A stretch of 48,112 nucleotides of DNA, taken from IMG/VR virus record IMGVR_UViG_3300040815_001002, positions 1 to 48,112 of that record. One strand, 5' to 3'. The translations under genes were made by a program, and so were the position numbers. The first letter of the stretch is position 1. The number at the start of each line of letters is the position of its first letter. The notes beneath the pieces were generated by a model. The model had not been told where the DNA came from. It did not search any database and saw only the letters and a list, made by a program, of their open reading frames with translations. The stretch is from a virus. Of the stretch, positions 42,030-48,112 are shown in pieces.

Positions 42030-42386
42030 AGGTAAGCAGTTTCTAGTCCTGCTTAGGACCGCCATCATCCTGGGCACCATTTGCTCAGTTGTTTTACAAG
42101 GGGAACAAAACCCTTTATCCCGCTTTATCAGTGCGGTGCTGACTGCTATACAGTCTGCGTGATTAATATGATAGGGAGGATTGCAGTCTACCTCCAACAA
42201 CCTAGTAAGTATTATCATACGTTCGGTTGCGCCTAGTATCAAACAGTTACGTTCGAAATACACATCTTCGTGTCTCCACGCTCATGTGCTGCCACTACAG
42301 CTACTAGCCAAGTTATCGTCCTTACGAAACGACATTTCCTTGCACTATCTTTCCAAACCCCGTCGGGTTGAAAATTCTTAAAACTT
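42030..42386 (-). ncRNA. Long untranslated structured spacer between tRNA-Leu and tRNA-Glu
   Basis: About 357 bases with no convincing gene. Minus-strand hairpins in order: AACCC-GACG-GGGTT; a two-step CAAG...CTTG stem enclosing TCGT...ACGA; a CTAGTA/TACTAG helix enclosing GCTG...CAGC and CACAT-CGTG-GAGA-CACG-ATGTG (GNRA-type tetraloop); TATGATA/TATCATA enclosing GGAGG...CCTCC; GACTG-TATAG-CAGTC; AAGGG...CCCTT; and a final TAAGCAG...CTGCTTA stem just before tRNA-Glu. Not recognisable as tmRNA, RNase P or an intron. Could be one RNA or several degenerate tRNA-like elements. Confidence 0.5.
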
Positions 42387-42471
<85 letters not shown>

Positions 42472-42518
42472 ATTCGCAAGCTAACCATTGGCTTACACGA
42501 GCGTATTGAGCCGCTACA

Positions 42519-42593
42519 CTATCTTTTTACTCTGCAACTAGGACAAAAATCTCCATGCCCTAGTTCTGTTTTACATTCGCTGCATGTTTTCAT
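42519..42593 (-). CDS. 24-residue zinc-knuckle peptide
   Basis: ATG at 42591-42593; the peptide has CSECKTELGHGDFCPSC, two CxxC pairs 11 apart, in a basic frame ending RVKR. Despite its size the metal-site design is unlikely by chance. No clear RBS. Lies between the 87-aa gene and tRNA-Leu. Confidence 0.5.
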   Translation of the reverse strand: MKTCSECKTELGHGDFCPSCRVKR

Positions 42594-42603
42594 ACAGTAC
42601 TTA

Positions 42604-42867
42604 TTATTCGGTACTGTTTTCCATTAAGGTTCTGAGTTCATCTTCAGGTGTAACTTCTACAACAACTTCTTCCTCAATTTCAACTTGAAAAGAACGTATC
42701 ATTTGCTCTTTTAAGTCATCGCTGTTGAATGTTCCGGATGCAAGTTTCTTGATTGCATCGTGTTGTCCTGTTGCTTGCTTTGTTCTAATTAAGTAAGCAC
42801 ATACTGATACTAACTCTGTCCTGTTAACGCCCGATACTTGTATTGCTTCTTGTACATACGAACTCAT
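42604..42867 (-). CDS. Hypothetical protein inside tRNA array
   Basis: 87 residues; N-terminal helical domain (SSYVQEAIQVSGVNRTELVSVCAYLIRTKQATGQHDAIKKLASG) and an acidic tail rich in Glu/Val (VEIEEEVVVEVTPEDE). RBS AAAGG. No family recognised. A 5-bp GTAAC/GTTAC repeat lies in its leader. Confidence 0.7.
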   Translation of the reverse strand: MSSYVQEAIQVSGVNRTELVSVCAYLIRTKQATGQHDAIKKLASGTFNSDDLKEQMIRSFQVEIEEEVVVEVTPEDELRTLMENSTE

Positions 42868-42898
42868 TATTGTAACCTTTCATTGTTACTTATTGTTA

Positions 42899-42972
42899 TG
42901 GAGCGGGTGAGGGGAATCGAACCCCTATCATTAGCTTGGAAGGCTAAGGTCTTACCATTACACAACACCCGC
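42899..42972 (-). tRNA. tRNA-Gly(UCC)
   Basis: 74 bases; acceptor GCGGGTG/CACCCGC, anticodon loop CTTCCAA (anticodon TCC), T-loop TTCGATT, encoded CCA. Confidence 0.95.
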
Positions 42973-43145
42973 AATTAATGTGTATGCGTGGGAGGTTCTC
43001 AACGCTTTCGCTCCGCCTATCCACACTAACGACAAACACATGCCGGCATACTTGCATCGAGCCTTTTGTTGTGATTGCGACACCACTTCTCATCATATGG
43101 GACTTGCTAACCCATACTAGTCAAGGAGCAACCTCAACACGTCTT
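42973..43145 (-). ncRNA. Untranslated structured spacer between tRNA-Ser and tRNA-Gly
   Basis: 173 bases without a convincing gene. Minus-strand pairings: TATGGG/CCCATA hairpin near its 5' part; then a nested domain closed by ATGTGT/ACACAT and GTGTGG/CCACGC around a GC-GAAA-GC hairpin; GAGGTT near the 5' end can pair with AACCTC near the 3' end. Possible second stable RNA of the tRNA region. Confidence 0.45.
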
Positions 43146-43233
43146 TGGCAGAGAGTGTGGGATTCGAACCCACGGAACCTTTCGGTTCGGCGGATTAGTA
43201 ATCCGCTGCCTTCGACCACTCGGCCAACTCTCC
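43146..43233 (-). tRNA. tRNA-Ser(ACU)
   Basis: 88 bases, type II with variable arm GAACC-GAAA-GGTTC; acceptor GGAGAGT/ACTCTCT, discriminator G and CCA encoded, as for serine. Anticodon stem GCGGA/TCCGC, loop TTACTAA, giving anticodon ACT. Bacteria normally use GCT here; A34 is unusual. Confidence 0.9.
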
Positions 43234-43237
43234 ATTT

Positions 43238-43312
43238 TGGCTCCGACGGTAGGGGTCGAACCTACGACCAATTGATTAACAGTCAACTGCTCTACCACTG
43301 AGCTACGTCGGA
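43238..43312 (-). tRNA. tRNA-Asn(GUU)
   Basis: 75 bases; acceptor TCCGACG/CGTCGGA, anticodon loop CTGTTAA (anticodon GTT), T-loop TTCGACC, encoded CCA. First tRNA after the array promoter. Confidence 0.95.
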
Positions 43313-43313
43313 A

Positions 43314-43355
43314 TATTTATAAAACTATATTAGCATATAATATTTAGATTGTCAA
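43314..43355 (-). promoter_or_regulatory. tRNA-array promoter
   Basis: TTGACA (43350-43355), 17-bp spacer, TAATAT (43327-43332), start expected near 43320, a few bases before tRNA-Asn. A TATAAATA sequence (43314-43321) abuts the tRNA; its start point would fall inside the tRNA, so it is probably not a functional late promoter. Confidence 0.75.
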
Positions 43356-43975
43356 GTAAAATTTATTTTAGAATATGGTTTTTTAACTTCACTTTTTGGC
43401 AATGCTGTAAATGCTAATGTAATTCTTTCATCGTCTTTAAAATCCGTACTGTTAGAAACCATATGTGGGATAGAACTATCCCACATTATCATTTTTCCAT
43501 TTTCTGGTTTCGAAAGATATTGAATTTGCTGTTCTCTCATTTGTTCTTTATAATCAGGTTGTATCATTGTATAAATTCCGCCAGGTCTACCGAAAGTAGT
43601 TGGAGCAGAATTATCACTGACCTGCAAATATATTAGTCCACTAAAATAGCTATTAGGATGCACATGGGTTTGATGAAAATAATCATTAGCAGTAATGTTT
43701 GCCCACATATTGTTAATAATTACATCATCATATTCAATTTGAAGATAATTAAATACTTCCGCTACTTCTGATTTAATAACGTTGTATATGTCTGAAAATT
43801 CCGTATCAAGAAAAAGTTGATCATTAGTTTGCCAATAATAAAAACTTTTTTGATTACCTTTTCCGGATTTTCTTTGTGATTTTAACTCTGATACAATATT
43901 TTGTCGTAACTCCTCTGTAATAGTTGTTACAAATAGAGGAGTTACAAACATGTGATCTACATATCTATCACTCAC
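43352..43975 (-). CDS. 2OG-Fe(II) oxygenase (2OG-FeII_Oxy_5 type)
   Basis: 207 residues. FHQTHVHPNSYFSGLIYLQV (H-x-H-PNS-x-x-SG-x-IYL), GKMIMWDSSIPHMVSNST with the distal His, and RITLAFTALP end. Same subfamily as 30403-30984 and 39224-39844 but clearly diverged. The end overlaps the -35 of the tRNA promoter. Confidence 0.88.
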   Translation of the reverse strand: MSDRYVDHMFVTPLFVTTITEELRQNIVSELKSQRKSGKGNQKSFYYWQTNDQLFLDTEFSDIYNVIKSEVAEVFNYLQIEYDDVIINNMWANITANDYFHQTHVHPNSYFSGLIYLQVSDNSAPTTFGRPGGIYTMIQPDYKEQMREQQIQYLSKPENGKMIMWDSSIPHMVSNSTDFKDDERITLAFTALPKSEVKKPYSKINFT

Positions 43976-44198
43976 ATATTACTCCAATATCTTTCAACAT
44001 TTTACGTGCTAAAGCAGTAGTACGAAGTTGATCTTCGAGTTTGTTCATACAGTCTACAATTTCGTCTACTGCATTAAGACGAATCATTTCTTCAGTAGCC
44101 ACATACTCTGGACTGGGTTGATAGAAAGGATTATAGTCGGTAGGCAAATACGGCTGTGTCCAACTATGCTGAATCGATTCAAAAGACTTATTACCCAT
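43968..44198 (-). CDS. Hypothetical protein
   Basis: 76 residues: proline/aromatic N-terminus (HSWTQPYLPTDYNPFYQPSPEYVA) and a helical second half (RLNAVDEIVDCMNKLEDQLRTTALARKML). No family recognised. Overlaps the oxygenase start by 8 bases, one base after the glycine-zipper gene. Confidence 0.7.
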   Translation of the reverse strand: MGNKSFESIQHSWTQPYLPTDYNPFYQPSPEYVATEEMIRLNAVDEIVDCMNKLEDQLRTTALARKMLKDIGVICE

Positions 44199-44199
44199 A

Positions 44200-44697
44200 T
44201 TAGTTAGCGTTGATTGAAACTGTTACAGGAATACGATCGCCTACATTATATCGATTATATGTATAGCTTTGACCAGTAACATTTTTCCACCGATAAGTAA
44301 TTGTGTAATTTTTAAGTTGGCGCTGTTGTTGCTGATTCATTACTTCAGTACATTGACGTTCAATACGATATCCAGTAACTACTCGACGGCCGTTATTGTT
44401 ATCAGCAGCAATAATACCACCTAGTACAGCGCCGGCCGCAGCACCTTTATCGTTGCCGCCTACACCTTTGCCTAGTAGCCCGCCGATAATCATTCCGCCT
44501 AGTACGTCAGCACCACTAGCACCGCCACCTGTGTTACCGTAGATAGGAACTTGTACATCTTGACATTGTGTCGACGGTACGTTCTGCCAAACAGTTTCAT
44601 AGTTAGGTATTACGTTTGTAATATTTGCATAATATGTTTCAGCTTGAGCTGATGATGCAAAACCAATTAGTGCTATAGTTGCTAGTGCCTTTTTCAT
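44200..44697 (-). CDS. Secreted glycine-zipper (2TM, 17-kDa antigen-like) protein
   Basis: 165 residues. Sec signal peptide MKKALATIALIGFASSAQA with an A-x-A cleavage site near residue 19. Mature part has QCQDVQVPIYG, a glycine zipper (about 60-97, GADVLGGMIIGGLLGKGVGGNDKGAAAGAVLGG) and CTEVMNQQQQ...YTITYRWKNVTGQSY. Resembles Rickettsia 17-kDa antigen-like domains. Exported to periplasm or outer membrane of the infected cell; possible roles are envelope modification or superinfection exclusion (inference). Confidence 0.85.
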   Translation of the reverse strand: MKKALATIALIGFASSAQAETYYANITNVIPNYETVWQNVPSTQCQDVQVPIYGNTGGGASGADVLGGMIIGGLLGKGVGGNDKGAAAGAVLGGIIAADNNNGRRVVTGYRIERQCTEVMNQQQQRQLKNYTITYRWKNVTGQSYTYNRYNVGDRIPVTVSINAN

Positions 44698-44734
44698 AAT
44701 TATCTCCTAAGTGCCTTAGTTAAGTTATACATAT

Positions 44735-44763
44735 AATATACATTCTATTTAATAGTATGTCAA
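44735..44763 (-). promoter_or_regulatory. Sigma70-type promoter of glycine-zipper gene
   Basis: TTGACA (44758-44763), 17-bp spacer, TATATT (44735-44740). The upstream gene's TGA stop is inside the -35 box. The spacer holds CTATT-T-AATAG (44745-44755). RBS TAGGAG follows. Confidence 0.8.
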
Positions 44764-45125
44764 CCATTTTCTTTCCAAAATTCACCGAGTCTTACTTTGT
44801 AATCTTCTTTAGCAATAACCTCTACTTCAGTAACACGATCATATCTAAAACTACGAAAGCCTTTTGATTCAACTGCCCATACTGCACAAACCTTATCTGA
44901 TATCTCACGCACTTTCTTTTGTGTGATTGCGTCATCTTTTTTAGCAGGTGGAAGAAACTGTGGAATAAGTGTGCAAGGCATCTTGCGTTCGTCACCATTC
45001 AATTTCTTAAATGTTACTACTGCTACTTCCTTTTGTAGGAGTTCTATTAACTCCTCTCTTGTAGGAATACCTTTTAGAGCTGCTACAGTATCAGCGACTT
45101 GTGACGACTTTGTCTGCGAGTCCAT
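44760..45125 (-). CDS. SH3-like beta-barrel phage protein
   Basis: 121 residues from the ATG at 45123-45125 (GGAGG 9 bases upstream, within clpP; overlap 35 bases). The core [39 protein letters not shown], then [25 protein letters not shown], is the common phage small-barrel type (L-x-K-x-x-V-x-VTF-x-K-x-NG-x-x-R-x-MPCTL). Function unknown. Confidence 0.8.
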   Translation of the reverse strand: MDSQTKSSQVADTVAALKGIPTREELIELLQKEVAVVTFKKLNGDERKMPCTLIPQFLPPAKKDDAITQKKVREISDKVCAVWAVESKGFRSFRYDRVTEVEVIAKEDYKVRLGEFWKENG

Positions 45126-45708
45126 ATTCAACTGCCTCCTCTGCTGTAAGGAATGTATCAAACTTCATAGTTTCAAATAGTTCTTCATATCCTTTACCTG
45201 CTGTATTGTGCTTAACGTAAAGCTCTGTAAGGCGTTTGTTAACCTTCTTCGACTCTTCGAACGCTCGTTGTGCGTCTTCAAACTGTAGCTCTTGTACGTG
45301 TACACTGCCGCTTGTACCTCGTGTGCCACTTGACACTCTATGGATCATTGTACGTGACTCGGGTAACACTACACGCTTGCCTGCTGTGCCTGCTTGTGCT
45401 AAGAATGATCCCATTGAGCAAGCTTGTCCCATTACAATTGTACGTACATCGCACTTAATGTACTGCATGGTGTCGTAGATAGCTAATCCTGCTGTTACAG
45501 CGCCACCTGGTGAGTTAATGTACAAGTTAATGTCTTTGTCCGGATTATCACTTTCTAAAAACAATAATTGTGCTACAATTAGATTAGCCATGTTATCTTC
45601 TACTGGACCGTTTAACATAACAATCCGGTCTTTCATTAAGCGGCTGTAAATATCGTATGAACGCTCGCCGCGAGCTTCTTGTTCAACTACCATAGGTACT
45701 AGTGGCAT
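45091..45708 (-). CDS. clpP: ATP-dependent Clp protease proteolytic subunit
   Basis: 205 residues, full length. Catalytic S98 ([14 protein letters not shown]), H123 ([10 protein letters not shown]) and D184 ([16 protein letters not shown]). [20 protein letters not shown] and [11 protein letters not shown] are standard ClpP. Starts mid-way through the usual mature N-terminus with no long propeptide. Needs host ClpX/ClpA; could mix with or replace host ClpP. GGAG-like RBS before the ATG. Confidence 0.96.
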   Translation of the reverse strand: MPLVPMVVEQEARGERSYDIYSRLMKDRIVMLNGPVEDNMANLIVAQLLFLESDNPDKDINLYINSPGGAVTAGLAIYDTMQYIKCDVRTIVMGQACSMGSFLAQAGTAGKRVVLPESRTMIHRVSSGTRGTSGSVHVQELQFEDAQRAFEESKKVNKRLTELYVKHNTAGKGYEELFETMKFDTFLTAEEAVEYGLADKVVTSR

Positions 45709-45717
45709 ATGTATCTC

Positions 45718-45924
45718 CTATATTTCTTTTGGGCCATTTGTTGTAAATTCTAATCCGATTTTTTTACATACATAGTTATTTTGTTGCGGATTGTATTTTA
45801 ATGTAAGTTTTATCGATCTTTCTAGACTTACTACGCAAAGATTCTTACTTTTAAAATCTAAAATCTCAGCTTCTACAACTTTGCCAGATTCTAAATTTAA
45901 CACTTCACATCTATCGTCATACAT
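45718..45924 (-). CDS. Small beta-rich hypothetical protein
   Basis: 68 residues, MYDDRCEVLNLESGKVVEAEILDFKSKNLCVVSLERSIKLTLKYN..., predicted small barrel; ends GLEFTTNGPKEI. No named family. Overlaps the next gene upstream by 8 bases and precedes clpP. Confidence 0.72.
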   Translation of the reverse strand: MYDDRCEVLNLESGKVVEAEILDFKSKNLCVVSLERSIKLTLKYNPQQNNYVCKKIGLEFTTNGPKEI

Positions 45925-46183
45925 TTTTTTGCATACCTTGAATGATTAATTGATAATATAAATTTTCTACAAGTAATTTTACAATTGTTGCAAGTGCTAC
46001 AACAGTTGCTTCTTGTTCGTTTTGTAATTGTGCAAACTGATTATAAACATTGTTTGCCATTGTTTCATATGCTTCTTCTTCATTAAACGGAACCATATCC
46101 CAGTTCATTTTATTACTATGTTCATTGTTAATCTCACTAGCTAATGTTTTTAACTGATTGACAATTTTCTGTTTATCTTCCAC
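45917..46183 (-). CDS. Helical hypothetical protein
   Basis: 88 residues; helical throughout (EDKQKIVNQLKTLASEINNEHSNKM, then NNVYNQFAQLQNEQEATVVALATIVKLLVENLYYQLIIQGM). The last half may form an amphipathic bundle. No family recognised. Confidence 0.7.
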   Translation of the reverse strand: MEDKQKIVNQLKTLASEINNEHSNKMNWDMVPFNEEEAYETMANNVYNQFAQLQNEQEATVVALATIVKLLVENLYYQLIIQGMQKNV

Positions 46184-46194
46184 GTCTATATCCT

Positions 46195-46425
46195 TTACTG
46201 GTCTGCAAATTTTCCCATTGCTATTTTAAATTTTTGTGCAGACTCGTTGTGTTCAAAATGAAATGTATGTTCATAGTTATCTGTCCAAGTTGTGCAACTC
46301 CACTCATGACGATCACATTGTCGTTTACAGAATGTTTTTCCTTGGTCTGCAAGATCGCTATGTAATCTTACTGTAAAGCCAGGCTTCCAACGTTGCTTAT
46401 ACTCAAATACTTCAGCTGGTGTCAA
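46195..46425 (-). CDS. Hypothetical protein
   Basis: 76 residues: MTPAEVFEYKQRWKPGFTVRLHSDLADQGKTFCKRQCDRHEWSCTTWTDNYEHTFHFE, rich in aromatics, with three Cys and several His; a C-terminal helix follows. The cysteines are not in a clear zinc pattern. Overlaps the upstream gene by 4 bases (ATGA-type). Confidence 0.7.
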   Translation of the reverse strand: MTPAEVFEYKQRWKPGFTVRLHSDLADQGKTFCKRQCDRHEWSCTTWTDNYEHTFHFEHNESAQKFKIAMGKFADQ

Positions 46426-46613
46426 TGGATTGTCCTTTCGTCATTATTTGGATCTAACCCGAAATAATTTTTACATAGCTCTACTATTACTTCTGGAATC
46501 TCTTCTTCATCGTGTGTTTCAGGTATCCAAACACCTTTAAGCATTCCGTCCTTACTAATAATTAATCCATAATCATCTTCGTCTAAAGTACTACCAAATT
46601 CTAAATCATGCAT
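46422..46613 (-). CDS. Small acidic hypothetical protein
   Basis: 63 residues, acidic (FGSTLDEDDYGLIISKDGMLKGVWIPETHDEEEIPEVIVELC). First gene after the 46635-46663 promoter, with AGGAG RBS. Acidic, small and early-transcribed, so a host-takeover function is possible but not supported by any motif. Confidence 0.72.
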   Translation of the reverse strand: MHDLEFGSTLDEDDYGLIISKDGMLKGVWIPETHDEEEIPEVIVELCKNYFGLDPNNDERTIH

Positions 46614-46634
46614 ATTATCTGCTCCTGCCCTTTT

Positions 46635-46663
46635 ATTATATAATCATTAAATGATTTTGTCAA
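46635..46663 (-). promoter_or_regulatory. Perfect-consensus sigma70 promoter with palindromic spacer
   Basis: TTGACA (46658-46663), 17-bp spacer, TATAAT (46635-46640). The spacer is almost entirely the perfect inverted repeat AATCAT-TAA-ATGATT (46642-46656), a candidate operator. Confidence 0.85.
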
Positions 46664-47260
46664 CTAGATATCAGTTACAATCTTTTTACGTATAGTCTTA
46701 TGAATACCTGGATTAACTTTTAATACCGAAGGCATCATTTCGTGTCTAATAAAATTACGTGCATAGTGTATATCCTCATTACTATTGTCCTCAATCCAAG
46801 GTACATTTTGTAATGCACACCACATCTCAAAGTCACGCTTTCTATTTAACCTAAAAGGACGAATTACGTTTCGATTACGGTAAGGGATCCATTTGCCAGT
46901 TCCATGCATACTACTCATTAACCAGGTTTCTACACAGTCATCTAAGTGGTGGCATGTAATTACAGGAGCAACCTCATATCTATGTAAAAATTCATAACGT
47001 TTTTCTCTCCACCATGCTTCTCTACTAGGGCCTGGAGGTATAGTTTGTTTTACTTTATCAACAACATACGAAATATCGTTAGCTCTACAGTAATCTTTAA
47101 CAAATCTTTCAGCTAAATCACCATGTGCTGTACCATGATTAAAGTGTAAAACTTTTACATCGTGTTTTCGTCGTAGAAAGTCAAGTGCTGCCATGCTATC
47201 AACACCACCTGAACATGCTAGATAAAGTTTTTTAGGTAATTTACTTTGAACTTTGATCAT
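46664..47260 (-). CDS. tilS: TilS-like PP-loop ATPase (tRNA-Ile lysidine synthase N-domain)
   Basis: 198 residues. PP-loop SGGVDS at 17-22, VLHFNHGTAHGDLAERFV, PGPSREAWWREKRYEFL, HHLDDCVETWLMSSMHGTG and RPF; RNFIRHEMMPSVLKVNPG match the TilS catalytic domain. Bacterial TilS is usually 300-430 residues with additional C-terminal tRNA-binding domains, absent here. Predicted to adenylate and modify a tRNA wobble base; the substrate may be host tRNA or another base, since no tRNA-Ile(CAU) is in the window. Its end abuts the next promoter. Confidence 0.85.
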   Translation of the reverse strand: MIKVQSKLPKKLYLACSGGVDSMAALDFLRRKHDVKVLHFNHGTAHGDLAERFVKDYCRANDISYVVDKVKQTIPPGPSREAWWREKRYEFLHRYEVAPVITCHHLDDCVETWLMSSMHGTGKWIPYRNRNVIRPFRLNRKRDFEMWCALQNVPWIEDNSNEDIHYARNFIRHEMMPSVLKVNPGIHKTIRKKIVTDI

Positions 47261-47465
47261 CAGATTCGTTATATTTCAGTAATTCTGTATTCTTACCTTT
47301 ACCTTTGGACTTTAAATATCCATCTTTTATTAACGTATCTAATACATGTTCAATAACATTTTCCATATGTTCTCGTTTTGTCATTTGTCTTCCAACAAAT
47401 GTAAAGATAATTGCAGTAACTGCCAACCACCACGTCATTTCATTTGATAAAATATTATAAATCAT
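47241..47465 (-). CDS. Small single-TM protein
   Basis: 74 residues with an N-terminal TM segment (MTWWLAVTAIIFTFVGRQM) and a basic/acidic helical tail (EHMENVIEHVLDTLIKDGYLKSKGKGKNTELL), cytoplasmic by charge. Overlaps the tilS start by 20 bases. Resembles short T4-like phage membrane proteins; role unknown. Confidence 0.72.
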   Translation of the reverse strand: MIYNILSNEMTWWLAVTAIIFTFVGRQMTKREHMENVIEHVLDTLIKDGYLKSKGKGKNTELLKYNESDDQSSK

Positions 47466-47650
47466 TATTGTTCTTCCATTTCAAAATGTCCCCAGTAGTC
47501 CTCTGGCTCTACTATATCCTCTTCCATCTGGCGCTGTACTTCTTCCCATACATTACCTTGTGCAACACCATGCTTACGGCAAAACACTTCTTTGCTTGAC
47601 CATGCGGCATCTTCTTGCATTTCTAGTACCCAATTTCCAATCTTGCTCAT
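47465..47650 (-). CDS. Small hypothetical protein
   Basis: 61 residues, MSKIGNWVLEMQEDAAWSSKEVFCRKHGVAQGNVWEEVQRQMEEDIVEPEDYWGHFEMEEQ; acidic, with a possible short helix-turn-helix-like middle (SKEVFCRKHGVAQGNVWEEV). Start overlaps neighbour by one base. Confidence 0.7.
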   Translation of the reverse strand: MSKIGNWVLEMQEDAAWSSKEVFCRKHGVAQGNVWEEVQRQMEEDIVEPEDYWGHFEMEEQ

Positions 47651-47654
47651 AGTA

Positions 47655-48095
47655 TTATACCTTGTATAGTTTTACATAGTTGAGTCGTGTTTCGTCTGCA
47701 CTAAACATTCTGTTCTTAGTCTGTGCTTTGACCTTTGCTTTGATACGTTTCATATCACCTACATTGTGTTCGAACTTGTTCATAAAGCTAACCAAGTTGC
47801 CGTCTATAACTGCTGTGTAGTTATAGCTCTCCCACTGTGCGCTGTAACGCTTGTCAAGTATCTTAGCAACACCTTCAACAACATCTTTCTCTTTGCCTAG
47901 GTGCTTGCTGTCACGGTACTCGATACGGATAGTTTTCTTTAATCCGCTTTCATGCTGATCGCGAGCAATAAACTCTGGAGCATATGCAATACGACCCATG
48001 CTCTTAACAGCTACTTCATCTTGCGATAGTTCTTTAACCATGTCTGCTTTGAAGCCATCAAGCTCACCCAAGCCCAGCATCACATAACGCTTCAT
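47655..48095 (-). CDS. Hypothetical protein, possibly extending past window
   Basis: 146 residues from the ATG at 48095; the frame remains open upstream to the window edge (a further Glu-Ala-Leu-Lys-Trp in frame), so the true start may be outside. Alpha/beta with basic character: YVMLGLGELDGFKADMV, KTIRIEYRDSKHLGKEKDVVEGVAKILDKRYSAQWESYNYTAVIDG, RIKAKVKAQTKNRMFSADETRLNYVKLYKV. No family recognised. Confidence 0.7.
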   Translation of the reverse strand: MKRYVMLGLGELDGFKADMVKELSQDEVAVKSMGRIAYAPEFIARDQHESGLKKTIRIEYRDSKHLGKEKDVVEGVAKILDKRYSAQWESYNYTAVIDGNLVSFMNKFEHNVGDMKRIKAKVKAQTKNRMFSADETRLNYVKLYKV

Positions 48096-48112
48096 CCACT
48101 TGAGTGCTTCCT

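Noticed and set aside
42006-42263. 85-codon minus-strand open frame next to tRNA-Glu
   Set aside because: It overlaps tRNA-Glu and the hairpin-rich spacer; composition is not protein-like and there is no RBS.
42030-42386. tmRNA or group I intron in the long tRNA spacer
   Set aside because: No tRNA-like T-arm with encoded CCA, no tag-peptide frame and no clear intron core; the AAAGATAGTG motif alone resembles an intron S element but also occurs twice elsewhere without a core.
42978-43301. Plus-strand open frame of 107 codons through tRNA-Ser and tRNA-Asn
   Set aside because: Antisense to two clear tRNAs; a shadow of their sequence.

Overview
The window is part of the genome of a large tailed phage of the T4-like myovirus type. 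The sequence is A+T-rich and almost every gene lies on the minus strand. Diagnostic T4-type genes are the gp44 clamp-loader subunit, a DexA-like exonuclease, a gp30-type ATP-dependent DNA ligase, a GroES/gp31-like co-chaperonin, UV-damage endonuclease and long tail-fibre genes. Gene content (many 2OG-Fe(II) oxygenases, a pterin synthase-like protein, ClpP, an A-type Fe-S carrier, class I aldolase) fits marine T4-like phages related to cyanophages and pelagiphages. No photosynthesis gene is present. The seven-iron ferredoxin and the DUF6356-type protein point to an alphaproteobacterial host; this host assignment is inference.

Layout, read 5'->3' on the minus strand (right to left). 48.1-43.3 kb: small early-type genes, a TilS-like ATPase, ClpP, a secreted glycine-zipper protein and a 2OG oxygenase. 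43.3-41.5 kb: an array of seven tRNAs (Asn, Ser, Gly, Leu, Glu, Trp, Pro, all with encoded CCA) interrupted by small ORFs, three untranslated structured spacers and a promoter-miniORF-terminator unit. 41.4-34.7 kb: metallophosphoesterase, four 2OG oxygenases, DNA ligase, a SWIM zinc-finger protein and a conserved 407-aa protein. 34.7-28.5 kb: a small virion-like protein, membrane proteins, pterin synthase, glycosyltransferase, oxygenase, UvdE and the only plus-strand gene. 28.5-7.2 kb: IscA/ErpA followed by a 21-kb block of tail-fibre/adhesin genes, including a 2935-aa fibre, a fibre with 42-bp repeats, a subtilisin-like protease with beta-sandwich repeats, and a 1521-aa YHYH/Ig-like protein. 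7.2-0 kb: small conserved genes, a DnaE-like fragment, GroES, MazG-like enzymes, an oxygenase, DexA, a HAD phosphatase, class I fructose-bisphosphate aldolase, gp44, 7Fe ferredoxin and dihydrofolate reductase (cut by the window edge).

Two promoter classes can be read directly. Early/host-type promoters (TTGACA, 16-17 bp, TATAAT-like) lie at about 46.65, 44.75, 43.34, 41.9, 41.46, 38.53, 32.34, 30.39 and 4.54 kb. T4-type late boxes (NATAAATA) precede the structural genes at about 34.7, 29.3, 28.6, 19.0 and 7.8 kb, and also the pterin synthase at 32.3 kb. Gene junctions mostly overlap (ATGA, TAATG), so long translationally coupled operons are likely.

Most unusual points: a tRNA-sized RNA with two hairpins whose loops are perfectly complementary, inside the tRNA array, plus two longer structured spacers; a short autonomous transcription unit for a 20-residue peptide; a relic duplication of the gp44 start showing where a small gene was inserted; paired Fe-S genes (FdxA and IscA); a DnaE fragment ending before its catalytic aspartates; seven 2OG oxygenases; a virion subtilase; and a Ser tRNA with anticodon ACU.
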